49,577 nucleotides of DNA, taken from assembly GCA_947476485.1 (NCBI GenBank), contig CANJQU010000018.1:1-49577 (forward strand), given 5' to 3'. The DNA comes from Chitinophagaceae bacterium (lineage in GTDB: Bacteria; Bacteroidota; Bacteroidia; Chitinophagales; Chitinophagaceae). Position numbers and translations under genes: made by a program. Shown here one piece after another: positions 17,128 to 26,515 of this stretch; positions within the stretch are counted from its first letter, which is position 1, and the number at the start of each line of letters is the position of its first letter. The notes beneath the pieces are model-generated. The model made no database searches and was not told the origin of the DNA. It worked only from the letters and a program-made list of their open reading frames with translations.

Positions 17128-19422
17128 ATGATTATCATGCGAAGTTTATTGTTACTTGCTTTCCTTCTGCTACGTATATGCTCATTTGCACAGGAGGAAC
17201 ACCTCGTACAATATGTAAAGCCTATCGTGGGAACCGACCGCATGGGGCATACCTATCCCGGGGCAACGGTGCCTTTCGGTATGGTGCAGCTAAGCCCTGA
17301 GACAGACACACTTCCTTATGAAGTAGACGGACACTATAACAAAGACGTATACAAATACTGTGCGGGCTACCAATATGGTGATAAGACAATTGTTGGCTTT
17401 AGTCATACGCACTTCAGCGGCACCGGGCACTCTGACCTGGGAGACTTCCTGGTCATGCCAACTACAGGAAAACTGCAACTTAATCCCGGCACTGCAGATC
17501 ATCCGGAGAGTGGCTACCGCTCAGGGTTTTCCCACAACACGGAGGTTGCTGAGGCCGACTATTACAAAGTGAAGCTGGACCGATACAACATACAGGCAGA
17601 GATGACGACCACTACACGGGTTGGCTTTCATCGATACACTTTTCCTAAATCAGACAATGCGCATATTATACTGGATGCGGTATATGGCATCTACAACTAT
17701 CCTGGCAAAAATGTCTGGACGTACATAAGAGTAGAGAATGATACACTTATTACCGGCTACCGGCAAACTAGCGGATGGGCCAAAACCCGTACCGTATATT
17801 TCGCGATGGTGCTCTCAAAGCCTATCACAGAATATGGATTTCAGAATAGTTCGAAGAAAGAAGTATACAAGGGTTTCTGGCGCAAATTTGACCAATCGAA
17901 AAACTTCCCTGAGATAGCGGGCACGCAGATAAAGGCGTGGTTTGCCTTCAAAACTGAAGAGGGGGAGAAGATAAAAATAAAGTTTGCGATCTCGCCGGTG
18001 AGCACTGCTAATGCACTTGAAAACCTGCATGCGGAAACACCGCATTGGGATTTTGATGTAGTTAAGATAAACGGCCACGCTATCTGGGAGCAGGAGCTGC
18101 ACAAGATCGAGATAATTGCAGATAAGGAGACAAAAGAGAATTTTTATACCTCCATGTATCATGCGTTCATCAACCCGACGACCTATATGGATGTGAATGG
18201 CCAGTACCGCGGACTTGACCAACAGACTCACAAGGTATCGGCTTGGACCAACTATACAACCTTTTCCCTGTGGGATACATACAGATCACTGCATCCATTA
18301 CTGAACATTATTCAGACGCGGCGCAACTCCGATATGATACAATCCATGCTGGCACATTACGATCAGAGCGCAGAGCATATGCTACCAGTGTGGAGTAATT
18401 CGGCCAATGAGAACTGGTGCATGATCGGCTACCACTCCGTTTCGGTAATAGCTGATGCAGTGATAGGTGGCAATATGGGCATCAACCCTGACAGAGCACT
18501 GGACGCGTGTATAGCAACATCCAAAACCAAAAACTACGATGGCTTAGACTACTATATGAAGATGGGCTATGTGCCCGAAGACAAGAACGGATCCTCTGTT
18601 TCGAAGACGCTGGAGTATGCCTATGACGATTGGTGTATTGCGCAAATGGCTAAGAAGCTGAACCGCCCGAAAGTATATGATGAGTTCATAAAACGATCTG
18701 AGAATTACAAAAATGTTTACGATGCTTCCTGTGGCTATATGCGGCCACGGATGAGCGATGGCTCATTCAAGAAAGATTTTGATGTGCTGAATACGGATGA
18801 AGCGGGATTTATTGAAGGTAATGCCTGGAACTATAGTTTGTACGTGCCGCATGCTCCGGATGAGCTGATAAAGCTTATGGGGGGTAAGAAGCGGTTTACA
18901 AATCACCTGGATTCTTTGTTCACCATGCAACTGCCCGACAGTTTCTTTGCAAAAACAGAAGATATAACCCGCGATGGAATAATAGGCAATTATGTACATG
19001 GGAACGAGCCATCCCACCACCTCGCCTACCTATATAACTGGACCGACCGACCATGGAAAACACAAGAGCGCGTGCGCATGATTCTAAAAAAGATGTACCA
19101 CCCCACCCCTGATGGCCTTGGCGGCAATGACGATTGTGGGCAAATGAGCGCATGGTATATTCTCAGCACGCTAGGCTTTTATCCTGTTGCACCTGGCAAT
19201 GGGCAATACTCGCTTGGTAGTCCGGCAATGGAGCATGCAAGCCTCCACCTGGAAAATGGGAAGGTATTCAACATTACCGCAAACAACCAAAGTGATAAAA
19301 ATGTTTACGTGCAAAAAGTAACACTGAACGGCAAAGCACTGGATAGAAATTATATTACCTGGCTGGAAATTATGAATGGGGGTGAATTGGTATTTTATAT
19401 GACTGATAAACACCCCAAATAG
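17128..19422 (+). CDS. GH92 family alpha-mannosidase
   Basis: A protein of about 764 residues with a signal peptide ending SFAQ, leaving Gln at the mature N-terminus. GH92 enzymes are Ca-dependent exo-alpha-mannosidases acting on N-glycan or yeast-mannan side chains; they are abundant in Bacteroidota. Seen: YVKPIVGTDRMGHTYPGATV, GFSHTHFSGTGHSDLGDF, FSLWDTYRSLHPLL, EGNAWNYSLYVPHA, the HGNEPSHH segment carrying the probable catalytic acid, and GNDDCGQMSAWYI of the metal-site region. The family is complete. ATGs at 17104, 17128 and 17137 are possible; 17128 or 17137 gives the best signal peptide. No SusC/D pair is nearby, so this is not a classical polysaccharide utilisation locus. Confidence 0.93.
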   Translation: MIIMRSLLLLAFLLLRICSFAQEEHLVQYVKPIVGTDRMGHTYPGATVPFGMVQLSPETDTLPYEVDGHYNKDVYKYCAGYQYGDKTIVGFSHTHFSGTGHSDLGDFLVMPTTGKLQLNPGTADHPESGYRSGFSHNTEVAEADYYKVKLDRYNIQAEMTTTTRVGFHRYTFPKSDNAHIILDAVYGIYNYPGKNVWTYIRVENDTLITGYRQTSGWAKTRTVYFAMVLSKPITEYGFQNSSKKEVYKGFWRKFDQSKNFPEIAGTQIKAWFAFKTEEGEKIKIKFAISPVSTANALENLHAETPHWDFDVVKINGHAIWEQELHKIEIIADKETKENFYTSMYHAFINPTTYMDVNGQYRGLDQQTHKVSAWTNYTTFSLWDTYRSLHPLLNIIQTRRNSDMIQSMLAHYDQSAEHMLPVWSNSANENWCMIGYHSVSVIADAVIGGNMGINPDRALDACIATSKTKNYDGLDYYMKMGYVPEDKNGSSVSKTLEYAYDDWCIAQMAKKLNRPKVYDEFIKRSENYKNVYDASCGYMRPRMSDGSFKKDFDVLNTDEAGFIEGNAWNYSLYVPHAPDELIKLMGGKKRFTNHLDSLFTMQLPDSFFAKTEDITRDGIIGNYVHGNEPSHHLAYLYNWTDRPWKTQERVRMILKKMYHPTPDGLGGNDDCGQMSAWYILSTLGFYPVAPGNGQYSLGSPAMEHASLHLENGKVFNITANNQSDKNVYVQKVTLNGKALDRNYITWLEIMNGGELVFYMTDKHPK

Positions 19423-19430
19423 ATCGTTTT

Positions 19431-20267
19431 ATGAAGTTGTTTTCCTTTATTGTTTTTGCATCTGTACTATTGTCGACACGCGCTATTGCCGGATCGGGCG
19501 ATTCATCAGAGTTTACTCTGGGTATAAAAAGTTTCAACCTGGCCAAATTATGGCGAAGCGATAGTCTACAGGTTCTGCAGAACGATCTTTATTCCGCCGG
19601 AAAATTCATGTACTATGGCACGCAAACAGAGAAGTTCCCTGAACCCTATGGTTTTATTGGCCTCGATTACGAACGTTTCTATATTCATTACCTGGCAGTA
19701 GTGAAGGATACCGGAAAAATACACCGATACCTTGTCGCCGGTAAAACCAAAATGAAGGACACCACCTGCAATTTCAAAGGAACAATTACAGTCAGCCGCG
19801 CCAGGACCAGCAAAACCACGACTACCCTCATCATGCCTACGCCTGAAAACAAAAAAAATGAAGTACCGTACAGGCAGGGTGTCATATACTGCGATGTGAG
19901 CCTCTGGCAGGACAGCGCAAAACCTAATACTGGAACGATAACCGGCAGACTGACCACGAAATTTTTCCTCGACTCAAGCCAGCATCTTTTTTACGACAAC
20001 CTCGACAACGTTTCGGACAGCCATTGCAACAATCAGTTCATTGGTCTGTGGAAAGCATACAAAACCAATGTGGTGAAAAAATGTAATTGGGGAGACTATC
20101 GAATACCCAATTGCGGCGACCTGGATGAGGGTGCAGGAGGTTTCAGCCCATCGGATAAATACATTCAGAATGGCTGGCAGAATTATCGTGATGCATATTC
20201 CACAGGTACATTAACACAGAAATCGGCAAGAGCTCTTGCAGTGGAGAATTTCAGGTGGTGGAGGTGA
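19431..20267 (+). CDS. Exported protein of unknown function
   Basis: 278 residues. A signal peptide (about 1-20, ending AIAGS) points to export. No known family was recognised. The chain is rich in aromatic and Thr residues. It contains the repeated-looking KTTTTL stretch and four Cys in the last 160 residues (YCDVSLW, DSHCNNQF, KKCNWGDY, PNCGDLDEG) that could form two disulfides. The C-terminal part (NNQFIGLWKAYKT ... KCNWGDYRIPNCGDLDEGAG) looks like a conserved core. It starts 8 bp after the GH92 stop and probably belongs to the same transcript; it is convergent with the acyltransferase, 7 bp away. Confidence 0.6.
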   Translation: MKLFSFIVFASVLLSTRAIAGSGDSSEFTLGIKSFNLAKLWRSDSLQVLQNDLYSAGKFMYYGTQTEKFPEPYGFIGLDYERFYIHYLAVVKDTGKIHRYLVAGKTKMKDTTCNFKGTITVSRARTSKTTTTLIMPTPENKKNEVPYRQGVIYCDVSLWQDSAKPNTGTITGRLTTKFFLDSSQHLFYDNLDNVSDSHCNNQFIGLWKAYKTNVVKKCNWGDYRIPNCGDLDEGAGGFSPSDKYIQNGWQNYRDAYSTGTLTQKSARALAVENFRWWR

Positions 20268-20274
20268 GTCGCTC

Positions 20275-21510
20275 TTACCTCATTGAATCATCTTTAGAAC
20301 CTTCAACAGCACCGGCGAACACGTCTGGCTTCCCTTTAAAGAAACGCTCATAAACATACCTTGCAAACTTAGTACCGGGATTGTCGATGTATTTTGCCAT
20401 AAGCCATGATGCAGGCATCATAACTGCAAGACATATCACAAATACCGCCGCCACTGTACTGTTATAGCCGAAACGGTTATACATCTTCAGAAATGCATAG
20501 CTACCCACAGAGGCCATGACGAGCGGATGAAGCAGGTACAATGAGAAGGAGATAAAGCCCAGAAACCGGAACACGCGGGTACTGACCATGCGCTGCATAT
20601 GCAATGAAAGTGTAAATGCAAGAATGACAACATAAGCCCCGATGATGTGAAACCACGGGGTATAATCATAAAGACTGTGCCCCATGTGCTCAAATATTGT
20701 CCCGGTCCTGTCATTAGATGTAGGATATGCTCCCAGGAACAATCCAAATAACATGAGCAACGGAGCTCCGAACATGACCAGGTATTTGTTTTGCTTGTGC
20801 CTGTTCTTCCTTGTATAATTCAAACTGATCCCTAATACAAATCCTGCTGTAAAAACCGAATCGGTGAGATAACAATACAGGAGCATAATAAGCAATGCGC
20901 CGACACGGTTACGGGTACCATGGGTCAGGGCTAGGTAGGCGAACACAAGGAGCGAACCGAAAAACTCAATTGCCATTGTCCATAAGGTAGTATCAAACGT
21001 GCTGTCGCCGCCGAGCATAGTTTTATACAACACGCTGTCCCTGTATTGTGCAAGGCAATCGGGATAGGAGGTAAACGGTCCAAACCACCACTCCGAGTGC
21101 GCTATGACCGCAACCGGCTTGTTGTAGAGCAAGTGGGCGCAAATCAAAATGAATGAAAGAGTAATGGTAAAAGCGACCGGTATGTATAGCCTCAGGAAAC
21201 GCCGCTGCGCACCGGATACCAGGTCTTCAAGCGATTGTGTATTGAAGTATTTCTGGCTCAGAACGAAGCCGCTTAGCACAAAAAACACGCACACCCAGTA
21301 ATTGCCATTTGTAAATACGCTAAGCAGGCTATGTCCATAACGTATCTCCAGCGCACCCGGCAGGTGCGCAGAACTCTGAAAATAATTAAAGTAAGCAGTA
21401 TAGAACGCCAACCCGAAATGATGCAGGAATACACAAAATGCGGCAAAGCCCCTTATCCCGTCGAGATAAATAAGCTTGCTGGTTTCTTTTACACGGGATT
21501 CTGATAGCAC
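20275..21510 (-). CDS. Acyltransferase 3 family membrane protein (OafA/YrhL type)
   Basis: A 411-residue polytopic inner-membrane protein of the acyltransferase-3 family, which transfers acetyl or other acyl groups to surface glycans. Seen: the N-terminal signature LIYLDGIRGFAAFCVFLHHFG with the conserved His pair, CVFFVLSGFVLSQKYF, the Arg-rich FLRLYIP loop and about ten hydrophobic segments. The last 20 residues are hydrophilic. The annotated start is a GTG at 21510; a second in-frame GTG at 21495 is possible. The actual glycan acceptor cannot be read from sequence. Confidence 0.88.
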   Translation of the reverse strand: MLSESRVKETSKLIYLDGIRGFAAFCVFLHHFGLAFYTAYFNYFQSSAHLPGALEIRYGHSLLSVFTNGNYWVCVFFVLSGFVLSQKYFNTQSLEDLVSGAQRRFLRLYIPVAFTITLSFILICAHLLYNKPVAVIAHSEWWFGPFTSYPDCLAQYRDSVLYKTMLGGDSTFDTTLWTMAIEFFGSLLVFAYLALTHGTRNRVGALLIMLLYCYLTDSVFTAGFVLGISLNYTRKNRHKQNKYLVMFGAPLLMLFGLFLGAYPTSNDRTGTIFEHMGHSLYDYTPWFHIIGAYVVILAFTLSLHMQRMVSTRVFRFLGFISFSLYLLHPLVMASVGSYAFLKMYNRFGYNSTVAAVFVICLAVMMPASWLMAKYIDNPGTKFARYVYERFFKGKPDVFAGAVEGSKDDSMR

Positions 21511-21531
21511 TGAAAGTAAGGGGTTTAGTTT

Positions 21532-23121
21532 TTATCTCAAATAACTCGTAGCTGAGTGATTAACTTTTGGCAAGGGCTTGCGGGGCAGCTTCTCGTCACG
21601 CATTGCCGTATTGTATACGAATGAAGCGACAATGATCGATGCCTGCTGCAGATCGTTGCTGCTGATACGGTCGTAAGAGTCCATATTGGTATGGTGGGTA
21701 CGGGTTCCATATTCCAATGGGTCCTGTATGAACTGGAACCCGGGTATACCTACCTCATCAAAAGCAATATGGTCTGTAGAGCCTGTATTCCTGAGCGTTA
21801 CTGTGCTGGCGCCAAGGTCGGCAAAAGGAGCAAACCAATCTTTAAATATCGGCGCCACTTCATCATTGCCCTGGGCAAAGATGCCGCGTATCTTACCGGC
21901 ACCATTGTCCAGATTGTAGTATGCAGATACTTTTGCCTGTTCTGGTTTTAGCGTCATAGTAAGCCTGTCGCCATAATGATTCTTTACATAGCCGCGCGAG
22001 CCGAGCAGCCCTTGCTCTTCCCCACTCCACAAAACAACACGAATGGTGCGGCGTGGCTTCACATCTATCGCTTTCAATATCCTTATCGCTTCCATCATCA
22101 CCGCGCTGCCGGTGCCATTGTCTGTAGCTCCTGTGGATGCATGCCAGCTATCCATATGACCGCCCAGTATTACCAGCTCATCCTTTAGCTTGGGATCTGT
22201 GCCGGGTATTTCTGCCACCACCACATTCTCCGTAGAATCGGTTGTATTAAATGTGGTCCGGGTATCCAGTTCTAGCGATACATCTTTACCCGCTTCCAGC
22301 AGGCGGATGATACGTCCCAAATGCTCACTGCCCATTTCCATCTCCGGCAATACGGGTTTTGCATCCCATGCGCGGGAAGCCCCGTTTGAAGTAAACACGG
22401 TGCCCATATTTCCTCTCCCACCACTTATCACAGCCAGTGCTCCTTCTGAAATAAGGAAGGAATCTATCTTAGCTCTCATTGACATCATAGATTGGCGCGT
22501 ATTCGACGGCGATGCTTTCGGCTTCTGGCTGAGATTGGTTGTGCCCTCATCTATATGCGGATCAAACTCCATTTTGTATAGTTCTGAATCAGTAAGACGT
22601 TTAGCATCACCGTTAAAGTTCAGTTTGGCTTCACTGTTCATACCCGACATGATAATGACCTTCCCCCTTAGTTTACCAGCATACTTCGCCATATCGCCCA
22701 TACTGTCGATCTTCACGAAAATGGCATTGCCGCTTACCGGGCCATTCGTACCGGGAGTCCATGCTTTTGGCACAGCAATGAGCGCCTGGTAATATGGCGC
22801 AGTCATGGCTACGTAGCTTTTGTTTATTTCCCACCCTTTTCCGAAACCGCCCCATTGCTCAATACCGGCATTTGCCAGCCCCCAGCTTTCCAGCTTCGCT
22901 TTCGCCCATTTTTCGGCATTTCTCATACCCGTGGAGCCGGTGAGCCTCGGCCCGTTCACATCCGTCATCTCAAAAAGCGTTTCCATAACTTTTGAGTTAT
23001 TGAAGCCCTCACTCTTAATAAGCACAAGTGTATGAAGGTCAACTCTTTCCTCCCTGTAACCTTTGAACGCAAAGAGACTAAATGCCAACAGCACGAGCAT
23101 TAAACTGGTTATTTTTTTCAT
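21532..23121 (-). CDS. M28 family metallopeptidase with PA domain
   Basis: 529 residues with a signal peptide (MKKITSLMLVLLAFSLFAF), resembling carboxypeptidase Q-type M28 exopeptidases. A protease-associated insert (about 130-270) precedes the two-zinc catalytic domain. Expected metal ligands and the catalytic Glu are visible in LGGHMDSWHAS, GATDNGTGSAV, LWSGEEQGLLGS, YYNLDNGAGK and TRTHHTNMDSYD. It probably trims peptides in the periplasm or outside. The start at 23121 is chosen because the upstream 33 codons show no signal peptide. It is transcribed divergently from the PDZ protein gene. Confidence 0.88.
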   Translation of the reverse strand: MKKITSLMLVLLAFSLFAFKGYREERVDLHTLVLIKSEGFNNSKVMETLFEMTDVNGPRLTGSTGMRNAEKWAKAKLESWGLANAGIEQWGGFGKGWEINKSYVAMTAPYYQALIAVPKAWTPGTNGPVSGNAIFVKIDSMGDMAKYAGKLRGKVIIMSGMNSEAKLNFNGDAKRLTDSELYKMEFDPHIDEGTTNLSQKPKASPSNTRQSMMSMRAKIDSFLISEGALAVISGGRGNMGTVFTSNGASRAWDAKPVLPEMEMGSEHLGRIIRLLEAGKDVSLELDTRTTFNTTDSTENVVVAEIPGTDPKLKDELVILGGHMDSWHASTGATDNGTGSAVMMEAIRILKAIDVKPRRTIRVVLWSGEEQGLLGSRGYVKNHYGDRLTMTLKPEQAKVSAYYNLDNGAGKIRGIFAQGNDEVAPIFKDWFAPFADLGASTVTLRNTGSTDHIAFDEVGIPGFQFIQDPLEYGTRTHHTNMDSYDRISSNDLQQASIIVASFVYNTAMRDEKLPRKPLPKVNHSATSYLR

Positions 23122-23232
23122 TATATGGTCGTTAGAATGTGAAAAGTAAACAAAAAAAACATAACCATTCTCCCCCTGTTGGGTGCCATGGCGTGATTTT
23201 TTAACATCCCAGTAAAGCATTAAAACTATTTT

Positions 23233-23979
23233 ATGAAAAACTACATAATCATGCTGCTAGGCGCAGCAACCATTTTGAGCAGTACTGACGGATTTGCACA
23301 AAAAGTTGCAAACGTAAAAAAGACGGGCACAACTACCCCGTGTAACACAATGACAACCAGAACAACCAAGGTGCATCATAAGAAGCGTGTTGGTAAACCG
23401 GTGGCACATCGCAAACATGTGGTGAAAAAACGCCCCATAGCGCCTGTAGTGAGATCGCAGGAGACCATTACACTTGACGATCACTCGGCAACTGCTATCG
23501 TGAGCATAAGGGACGGTAATGTATATGTTAACGACAGCCTTGTAACTACTATAAAAAATCCTAAGTGCGAAGACCACAGGCTGATCATTAATTATATAGT
23601 TCCTCAACCCGCACCAATAACAGTAATAGAACGTGTTACAACAAACACCTACACCGGTGAGAAACCAGTAAGAGGTATGCTCGGCGTAAGTGTGGCTGAT
23701 GATTGCAAGATCGGCGCGATGATCCGGCACATCGTTCCATGCAGCCCGGCTTCTAAAGCAGGTCTGTATCCCGGCGATGTAATAACCAAGGTTGATGACC
23801 GTACAATTAATAACGCTGATGAGTTGCTTGCAGCTCTTGGCAGTCATAGTGCCGGTGACAACATATCTGTTACCGTTAAAGACAATGACGGCTCAGAAAC
23901 CAAGCAGATAGTACTTGCGAAAGAAGAATCATCTGCAAGCTGCGGATGTCATGCAAGAACTTATTCATGCAGGTGGTAA
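23233..23979 (+). CDS. Exported PDZ-domain protein
   Basis: 248 residues. The signal peptide ends GFAQ, so mature protein starts with Gln. A basic Lys/His/Arg-rich segment (about 45-75) is followed by a beta segment and one C-terminal PDZ domain (about 150-235: RGMLGVSVADDCKIGAM, GLYPGDVITKVDDRTI, LLAALGSHSAGDNISV). No protease domain is present, so it is not a DegP-type enzyme; it may be an adaptor or a chaperone-like binder. Two Cys near the C-terminus (SCGCHAR) could be oxidised or bind metal. A strong terminator follows. Confidence 0.75.
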   Translation: MKNYIIMLLGAATILSSTDGFAQKVANVKKTGTTTPCNTMTTRTTKVHHKKRVGKPVAHRKHVVKKRPIAPVVRSQETITLDDHSATAIVSIRDGNVYVNDSLVTTIKNPKCEDHRLIINYIVPQPAPITVIERVTTNTYTGEKPVRGMLGVSVADDCKIGAMIRHIVPCSPASKAGLYPGDVITKVDDRTINNADELLAALGSHSAGDNISVTVKDNDGSETKQIVLAKEESSASCGCHARTYSCRW

Positions 23980-23999
23980 CCCAATCAAATTCACTAAAA

Positions 24000-24034
24000 G
24001 TAAAGAGCGGCTCAGGCCGCTCTTTACTTTTTTA
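24000..24034 (+). terminator. Intrinsic terminator of the PDZ gene
   Basis: A 12-bp perfect stem, GTAAAGAGCGGC (24000-24011) with GCCGCTCTTTAC (24016-24027), encloses a 4-nt loop and is followed by a T run (24028-24033). Confidence 0.93.
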
Positions 24035-24114
24035 TCCGATCCAAGCTGATAGAAATGGGGTGCAAGGAAAACGTCAACAACAATCCATATCCCGAATCCC
24101 CGGTTCTACGAACG

Positions 24115-25995
24115 CTATATCAACTCGATACTCCTGTTCACAAACTCAGTAAGCTCTGCACCAGTGAGCATACCCTGCGATAACATCGCCAGGTCGAATG
24201 CCTGCTTAGCCAACTGCACTTGCTCCTCTTTACCAGCCTTCAGTATTTTGCTGATCAATTTGTGGTTGCCATTGATAGCTACTTTGTAGTTATCGGGTAT
24301 CGCACCGTAAAAGCTCATGCCGCCACCCATTGCCGACATATCTTTCATCCTGCGCATAAACTCGTCCATGGTTACAGTTACCGGTACTTCGTCAGCGCTA
24401 AGACCTTCTATCTCCACCTTCATATTTGGCCGGCTGATCGCCTTTTCAAATATCTCTTTCACTTCTTTGCTTTCCGCTTCGCCAAGCACTGATTCTATTT
24501 TCTCTTCTTTGGCTATCAGCTTGTCTACTACGTCTGCATCCACGCGTTTCAATTGCGTCTTTTCGAGCTTACGCTCCATATTGTGTATAAAGTGACTGTC
24601 GAGCGGAGAATTCATCAACAGCACATCATACCCCTTGCGATTGGCGCTCTGTATGAAGGAATCCTGCTTTGCGGGATCGTTAGTATAGATATATACTACC
24701 TGTCCGTCCTTATCGGTTTGCGCAGGCGTTACTTTCTCACGGTACTCTCCCAGTGTGTAGTTCTCCTTCTTTGTATTGGTGAGCAGCGCAAAATCTTTTG
24801 CTTTCTCGTAAAACTTCTCTTCGCTGATCATGCCATACTTCACGAAGATGCCTATATCCGGCCATTTCTCTTCAAAGCTCTTACGATCGCTTTTGAATAA
24901 TTCTGAAAGCTTGTCTGCCACTTTACGGGTGATGTAGCTATTTATTTTTTTCACGTTGCTGTCTGCCTGCAGAAAGCTGCGGGACACATTAAGCGGAATA
25001 TCGGGAGAGTCGATAACACCATGCATCAGCATCAGGAACTCAGGTACAATATCTTTTACATCGTCTGTAATAAATACCTGGCGGGAGAACAACTTGATCT
25101 TATTCCGCTGAATCTCAATATCATTCTTCACCTTGGGGAAGTACAGCACTCCTGTTAGGTTGAACGGATAGTCCACGTTCAGGTGTATCCAGAACAGCGG
25201 ATCCTCACCCATCGGGTACAACTCCCTGTAGAAAGCGAGGTAATCCTCATCCTTCAATTCGGCAGGCACTTTGGTCCAGATAGGGGTTGTATTATTAACA
25301 ATATTATCTACAGATATTTCCTTTCTTTTTGCTTTCCCATTCTCATCTTCACCGTCATCTACGTATTCTTCTTTTGTGCCAAACTTTACTGGTACAGGCA
25401 AAAACTTACAGTATTTGTCCAGTATCTCCTGCAGCTTGTATTTGTCCAGGAATTCTTCACAGTCTTTGTTGACGTGGAGTATAATGGTAGTTCCACGCTC
25501 AGTGCGGTCGCCCGGAGTGATCTCGAATTCGGTGCTGCCGTCACATACCCAATGAGCCGGTTGCGCACCTTCCTGGTAAGAAAGCGTCTGTATCTCTACA
25601 TGGTCGGCCACCATGAATGCAGAATAAAAGCCAAGGCCGAATTTGCCGATCAGTTCATTCGCATCCTTAGAGTCTTTGAATTTCTCTACAAATTCGGTAG
25701 CGCCAGAGAATGCGATCTGGTTAATATATTTCTTAATTTCCTCTGCCGTCATGCCCAGTCCATTATCTGAAATAGTAATGGTTTTCTGCTCGGCATCGAA
25801 AGATATCTCTACAAGCGGCTCGCCAAGAGCTCCGCTGTATTGTCCCAACGCAGCGAGGCGTTTGATCTTTTGCACCGCATCTACGGCATTAGACACCAGC
25901 TCCCGGAGAAATATCTCGTGGTCTGAGTATAAAAATTTCTTAATAATGGGAAATATGTTCTCCGTGTGGATGGATATCGTTCCTTTTTCCTGCAT
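24115..25995 (-). CDS. htpG: Molecular chaperone HtpG (Hsp90)
   Basis: A 626-residue bacterial Hsp90. The GHKL ATP-binding domain is seen at the N-terminus: EIFLRELVSNAVDAVQKI, ISDNGLGMTAEEI and LIGKFGLGFYSAFMVADHV. The middle domain (including SRSFLQADSNVKKI) and the C-terminal dimerisation domain are complete. It is cytoplasmic and helps fold client proteins under stress. No CIRCE element or classical heat-shock sequence was recognised upstream. The start MQEKGTISIHTENIF is canonical for the family. Confidence 0.97.
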   Translation of the reverse strand: MQEKGTISIHTENIFPIIKKFLYSDHEIFLRELVSNAVDAVQKIKRLAALGQYSGALGEPLVEISFDAEQKTITISDNGLGMTAEEIKKYINQIAFSGATEFVEKFKDSKDANELIGKFGLGFYSAFMVADHVEIQTLSYQEGAQPAHWVCDGSTEFEITPGDRTERGTTIILHVNKDCEEFLDKYKLQEILDKYCKFLPVPVKFGTKEEYVDDGEDENGKAKRKEISVDNIVNNTTPIWTKVPAELKDEDYLAFYRELYPMGEDPLFWIHLNVDYPFNLTGVLYFPKVKNDIEIQRNKIKLFSRQVFITDDVKDIVPEFLMLMHGVIDSPDIPLNVSRSFLQADSNVKKINSYITRKVADKLSELFKSDRKSFEEKWPDIGIFVKYGMISEEKFYEKAKDFALLTNTKKENYTLGEYREKVTPAQTDKDGQVVYIYTNDPAKQDSFIQSANRKGYDVLLMNSPLDSHFIHNMERKLEKTQLKRVDADVVDKLIAKEEKIESVLGEAESKEVKEIFEKAISRPNMKVEIEGLSADEVPVTVTMDEFMRRMKDMSAMGGGMSFYGAIPDNYKVAINGNHKLISKILKAGKEEQVQLAKQAFDLAMLSQGMLTGAELTEFVNRSIELI

Positions 25996-25999
25996 AGTG

Positions 26000-26515
26000 A
26001 ATATTATTTTTTATTTATACTACACTCCCAACAATCTGCATTCCAAAGTTCAAAATTTGACAAATTGACAGTTCGACTAAGATTTTCAGGATGAAGTGAT
26101 CATAAGATATTCGAGTAAAAATTGTTGGGTTGCAATAGCCAAACTCACCGATATCAGAATAGTTGTTTTGATTTTTTTGCTCACTTTCGTGAAAAAAATT
26201 GTTTTGCACACCTTATCATTGATAATCAGCAAACTAAGAAAAAATCATTGCTCACTTCCTGCTCACTTCTTGCTCACTTCCTGCTCACCTAGCCTGTCTG
26301 AACCTCAGATTAACCGAGATTAACTGATTCACTGACTTGTGGCCGGTATCAGGTTACGTAACTCATGTTACACAGGGCGGACTTGGGTCCCGCCCCTACG
26401 GCTGGGTAATGCCGCAATTAAAAACCGATACAGAGCTAATGCCGCAAAAAGCACTCCAAAAAGCTATTTTGTCAGAAGAAGATTCTCACATTTTGTTGCG
26501 TGCAATATTACCGTA
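26000..26515. other. Gene-free interval with tandem and palindromic repeats
   Basis: Lies between htpG and wbqC (both minus strand). Short frames here show no family similarity. It contains an 11-bp tandem array (26250-26293), a perfect palindrome GTTACGTAAC (26353-26362), a GGGCGG/CCGCCC hairpin (26375-26395) and an 11-bp direct repeat TAATGCCGCAA (26407-26417 and 26437-26447). The GTAGGGGCGG core (minus strand) also occurs in the element at 581-732. Confidence 0.6.
26250..26293. repeat. 11-bp tandem repeat, four units
   Basis: Units GCTCACTTCCT, GCTCACTTCTT, GCTCACTTCCT and a decayed GCTCACCTAGC run head to tail in non-coding DNA upstream of htpG. Confidence 0.85.

Noticed and set aside
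22190-22792. 200-codon plus-strand frame
   Set aside because: Lies antisense inside the M28 peptidase gene, which has clear metal-binding motifs.
23257-23847. 196-codon minus-strand frame
   Set aside because: Antisense shadow of the PDZ-protein gene; composition rich in Cys, Tyr and His without family motifs.
25183-25770. 195-codon plus-strand frame
   Set aside because: Antisense to htpG, whose Hsp90 motifs are unambiguous.
25996-26100. CIRCE or other heat-shock operator upstream of htpG
   Set aside because: No TTAGCACTC-N9-GAGTGCTAA-like sequence was found.
26250-26293. CRISPR-like array
   Set aside because: The units are 11 bp, contiguous and lack spacers; this is a simple tandem repeat. 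No cas genes are present.
26096-26323. 75-codon plus-strand frame
   Set aside because: Includes the tandem repeats and has no recognisable domain; start codon context weak.
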